Positions 28,876-30,948 of a stretch of DNA of 30,948 bases are shown here, piece by piece. Where the stretch lies: assembly GCA_964058805.1 (NCBI GenBank), contig CAXKVV010001947.1:1-30948 (forward strand). Direction: 5' to 3'. A model generated the notes under the pieces. That model saw nothing but the letters and a program-made list of their open reading frames with translations, had not been told where the DNA came from and made no database searches. The first letter of the stretch is position 1; each line of letters starts with the position of its first letter. A program made the position numbers and the translations under genes. The DNA is from Schoenoplectus triqueter. Lineage: Eukaryota > Streptophyta > Magnoliopsida > Poales > Cyperaceae.

Positions 28876-30948
28876 ACATCCTTTAAGCACGCCAATTTAT
28901 TTTAGTTTTCACTTAAACACGACAAGTTATAGTTTGCAATATGTGACTTTTAAAAATACAATATTATTGCCGATGTTCTTTTTTCAAAATGAAAATGCAT
29001 CAAATTTCCTTGATATGATTAGTTATGAAACCAATACAATTAATAATATATAACTAGTTGGAAACTATGTTCTTATTATTAAAGAAATAATATAATATAA
29101 AATTTTGATATTTGTTGTCTGCCTTCCCGACTTCGGCTTTATAGTTTAGTTCGTGACTTGTGGGGTGGCAGAGTGACCTACTGCATGAATCATCGCACTA
29201 CAAGCTGCCACAGAATACAATAAACTAAGATTTGCGCTTAACTTGTTTGTTGGATCCTATCTCAAGTTATAAGAAAAAATATATATAGCAAGCAATCACA
29301 TGATTGCGTAAATACTACAGAGCAGAATAACAACAAAGTAGGTTCGTTGAAATCTGAGCGTTGATAATGATATATATGTATTTTTTTTCGAAGAACATGG
29401 ATCACTTGTCAGGACATTGTTTTCTTTCGGTCAAAGCATAAATCAGAGAAAATTGTTAAGAATTTTGTTTTACACTATATATGCATGATCCCTTTTTAAG
29501 TCGCGCAAAAAAAAAATACTGGAAACTGGAAAGAAGGATAAAATCATAAGACCTCGTCAAGGTGGTAATGATTCACAAAATTCGATATCTAGGTGAAGGG
29601 TTTTTAGGTATTTAGACCGAAAGAAACAAAAAAGTGCCAAGCTATAGCAGGAAATTTCGGCTAGGTTTGTCTAAAAATAAGTTTTATATAGAAACTTAAA
29701 TATGAACTCTGTAAGAATTTACAAATAATTTATACGAATGAATGATATATATGATATATTATAACAAAATTAGAACGCCTTTAGGCATTTTCAATCTGTT
29801 GAGATATAAGGCAAAATAATATATAGAAATTATACTGTCAAAAAGGCCATAAATATGTTGGAGATCTCATTTCGTATTAATAGATTAGTTTTGTTATGAT
29901 AATTTATATTAGAAATGCAAAAAAAAAAAATCATCCTAGAATTAACAGTTGTGATGCACTGACGATATTTGAGGACTGCATGTCAAACTTGTAAAAACGA
30001 GAAAAAAAATTACGCCTATTGGAATTTGGAAAGCATTAAAATGGAAGCTTGTACCTAGCACGGTTATTGACGAACACAACAAAACATGACATCCGTAATA
30101 TTCGCTAATTGTCTGTTCTAGATTTTACCAAACATACGCAAACAATAATTATTGAAACTAGTATGGGAAAAGAACAGAACATATTTTTTATATTCATTTT
30201 CGAACTATTTAGCTTATTAGCTATAGTGAAGTAACAAATTGAAAAACTCAATAGAACTTTGATTTGGCAAATAAATATATAGCTCAGAATCAGAACGCAG
30301 CGCCATACAGAGTTGAAAACAAAGTTTTCTTTTTTTGAAAAGAAGTTGAAAACAAAGCTATGTCAATCAGAAAATGAGATAACATCCATATGATAATGAC
30401 ATGCCCAACATTTTATTTTCATAAAATAGGCCCCATAAAGCTCCAAGCTACCTTATTACAACTTTGCAGAAAGGTACCACTATTTCTTTCTAATTATTTT
30501 CCAAATGCCTGTAAAGATTCAACTTGCTTCCCCCATGCCTATTTCCCCTGCTTCGGATACCAAGAAAAGACCAAAAATATTTCCAACATATATAGATTAA
30601 CAGCTCATGAATATCAATCCCTCCAAAAATATATTTTAGACGAAAGACAAGAAAGGAGTACATAGCCATGTCATAACTTAATCAATTATAAAGCATCACA
30701 CATGGATGTATAAGTTGGCCACGTTTTGGAGCATGTTGTTTTTTTCTTGATTTCTTCTTCCTCCTCTTTATATTAACATGCATATAAGAACTAAAAACTA
30801 TAAAATTCTGAATGGACAGAGAATTATTGATTGGTTTACAAAGCAACGCAATCTGACTTCATTAACTTCAAGCAACCATATATAACTTTAAACTTACATT
30901 ACCTACTATGTTCTTACTAAATTGAAGTCCATAGATTCGTATCATCTC
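28876..30948. other. AT-rich intergenic DNA, no gene supported
   Basis: The 91-aa frame at 30390-30665 begins with two Met codons but has no domain, no signal peptide and no codon pattern I can recognise. It could be part of an untranslated region of a gene beyond the window, which I cannot test. Confidence 0.4.

Noticed and set aside
30390..30665. 91-aa open frame near the right edge
   Set aside because: No recognised motif, signal peptide or splice context.
1..30948. CRISPR arrays, bacterial operons, tRNA or rRNA genes
   Set aside because: None seen; introns and element types fit a plant nuclear genome.

Overview
The window looks like nuclear DNA of a dicotyledonous plant. It is very AT-rich, has one intron-containing gene with GT-AG introns, and is otherwise filled by plant-type transposable elements and their remains. 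The species cannot be told from the sequence.

The only intact gene is a half-size ABCG transporter on the + strand (four coding exons, 5213-11424, 633 aa predicted). It reads NBD then TMD, and its motifs and TMD wording are closest to the Arabidopsis ABCG25 group, the plasma-membrane abscisic acid exporters. The orthology is from remembered family features, not a search. Intron 2 (3.8 kb) is swollen by insertions: a foldback MITE (8255-8613) and a short non-autonomous Helitron (9288-9759).

Layout. 1-3700: AT-rich DNA with a TIR-like element (about 152-660) and a CGAG-rich dispersed repeat (about 1267-1880). 3700-4500: retroelement/LTR-like sequence with its own TATA box. 4500-5212: promoter and 5' UTR of the ABCG gene. 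5213-11424: the gene. 12295-18384: a 6.1-kb element with long degenerate inverted ends. It holds a decayed plant mobile domain (PMD) gene, an AT-rich minisatellite and a nested Ty3/Gypsy-type solo LTR (14157-15534, TSD AACTG). 21607-21990: a short element with the same ends and the same palindromic subterminal motif. 20757-21270: a CGTATC-rich cryptic repeat. 22255-22840: a long AT microsatellite. 25931-28034: two diverged copies of a 140-bp sequence. 28433-28875: a foldback MITE inside a (TA)n tract. The rest is AT-rich sequence without a recognisable gene.

The most unusual item is the 12.3-18.4 kb element. Its two ends each carry three copies of a palindromic 17-bp motif (CGTCACTGNNAGTGACG) at mirrored spacing. 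Its only recognisable gene encodes a PMD protein rather than a transposase, and its stop codons look like the result of C-to-T decay. A 385-bp relative with the same motif lies 3.2 kb away, so a small family with shared ends is defined inside this window.
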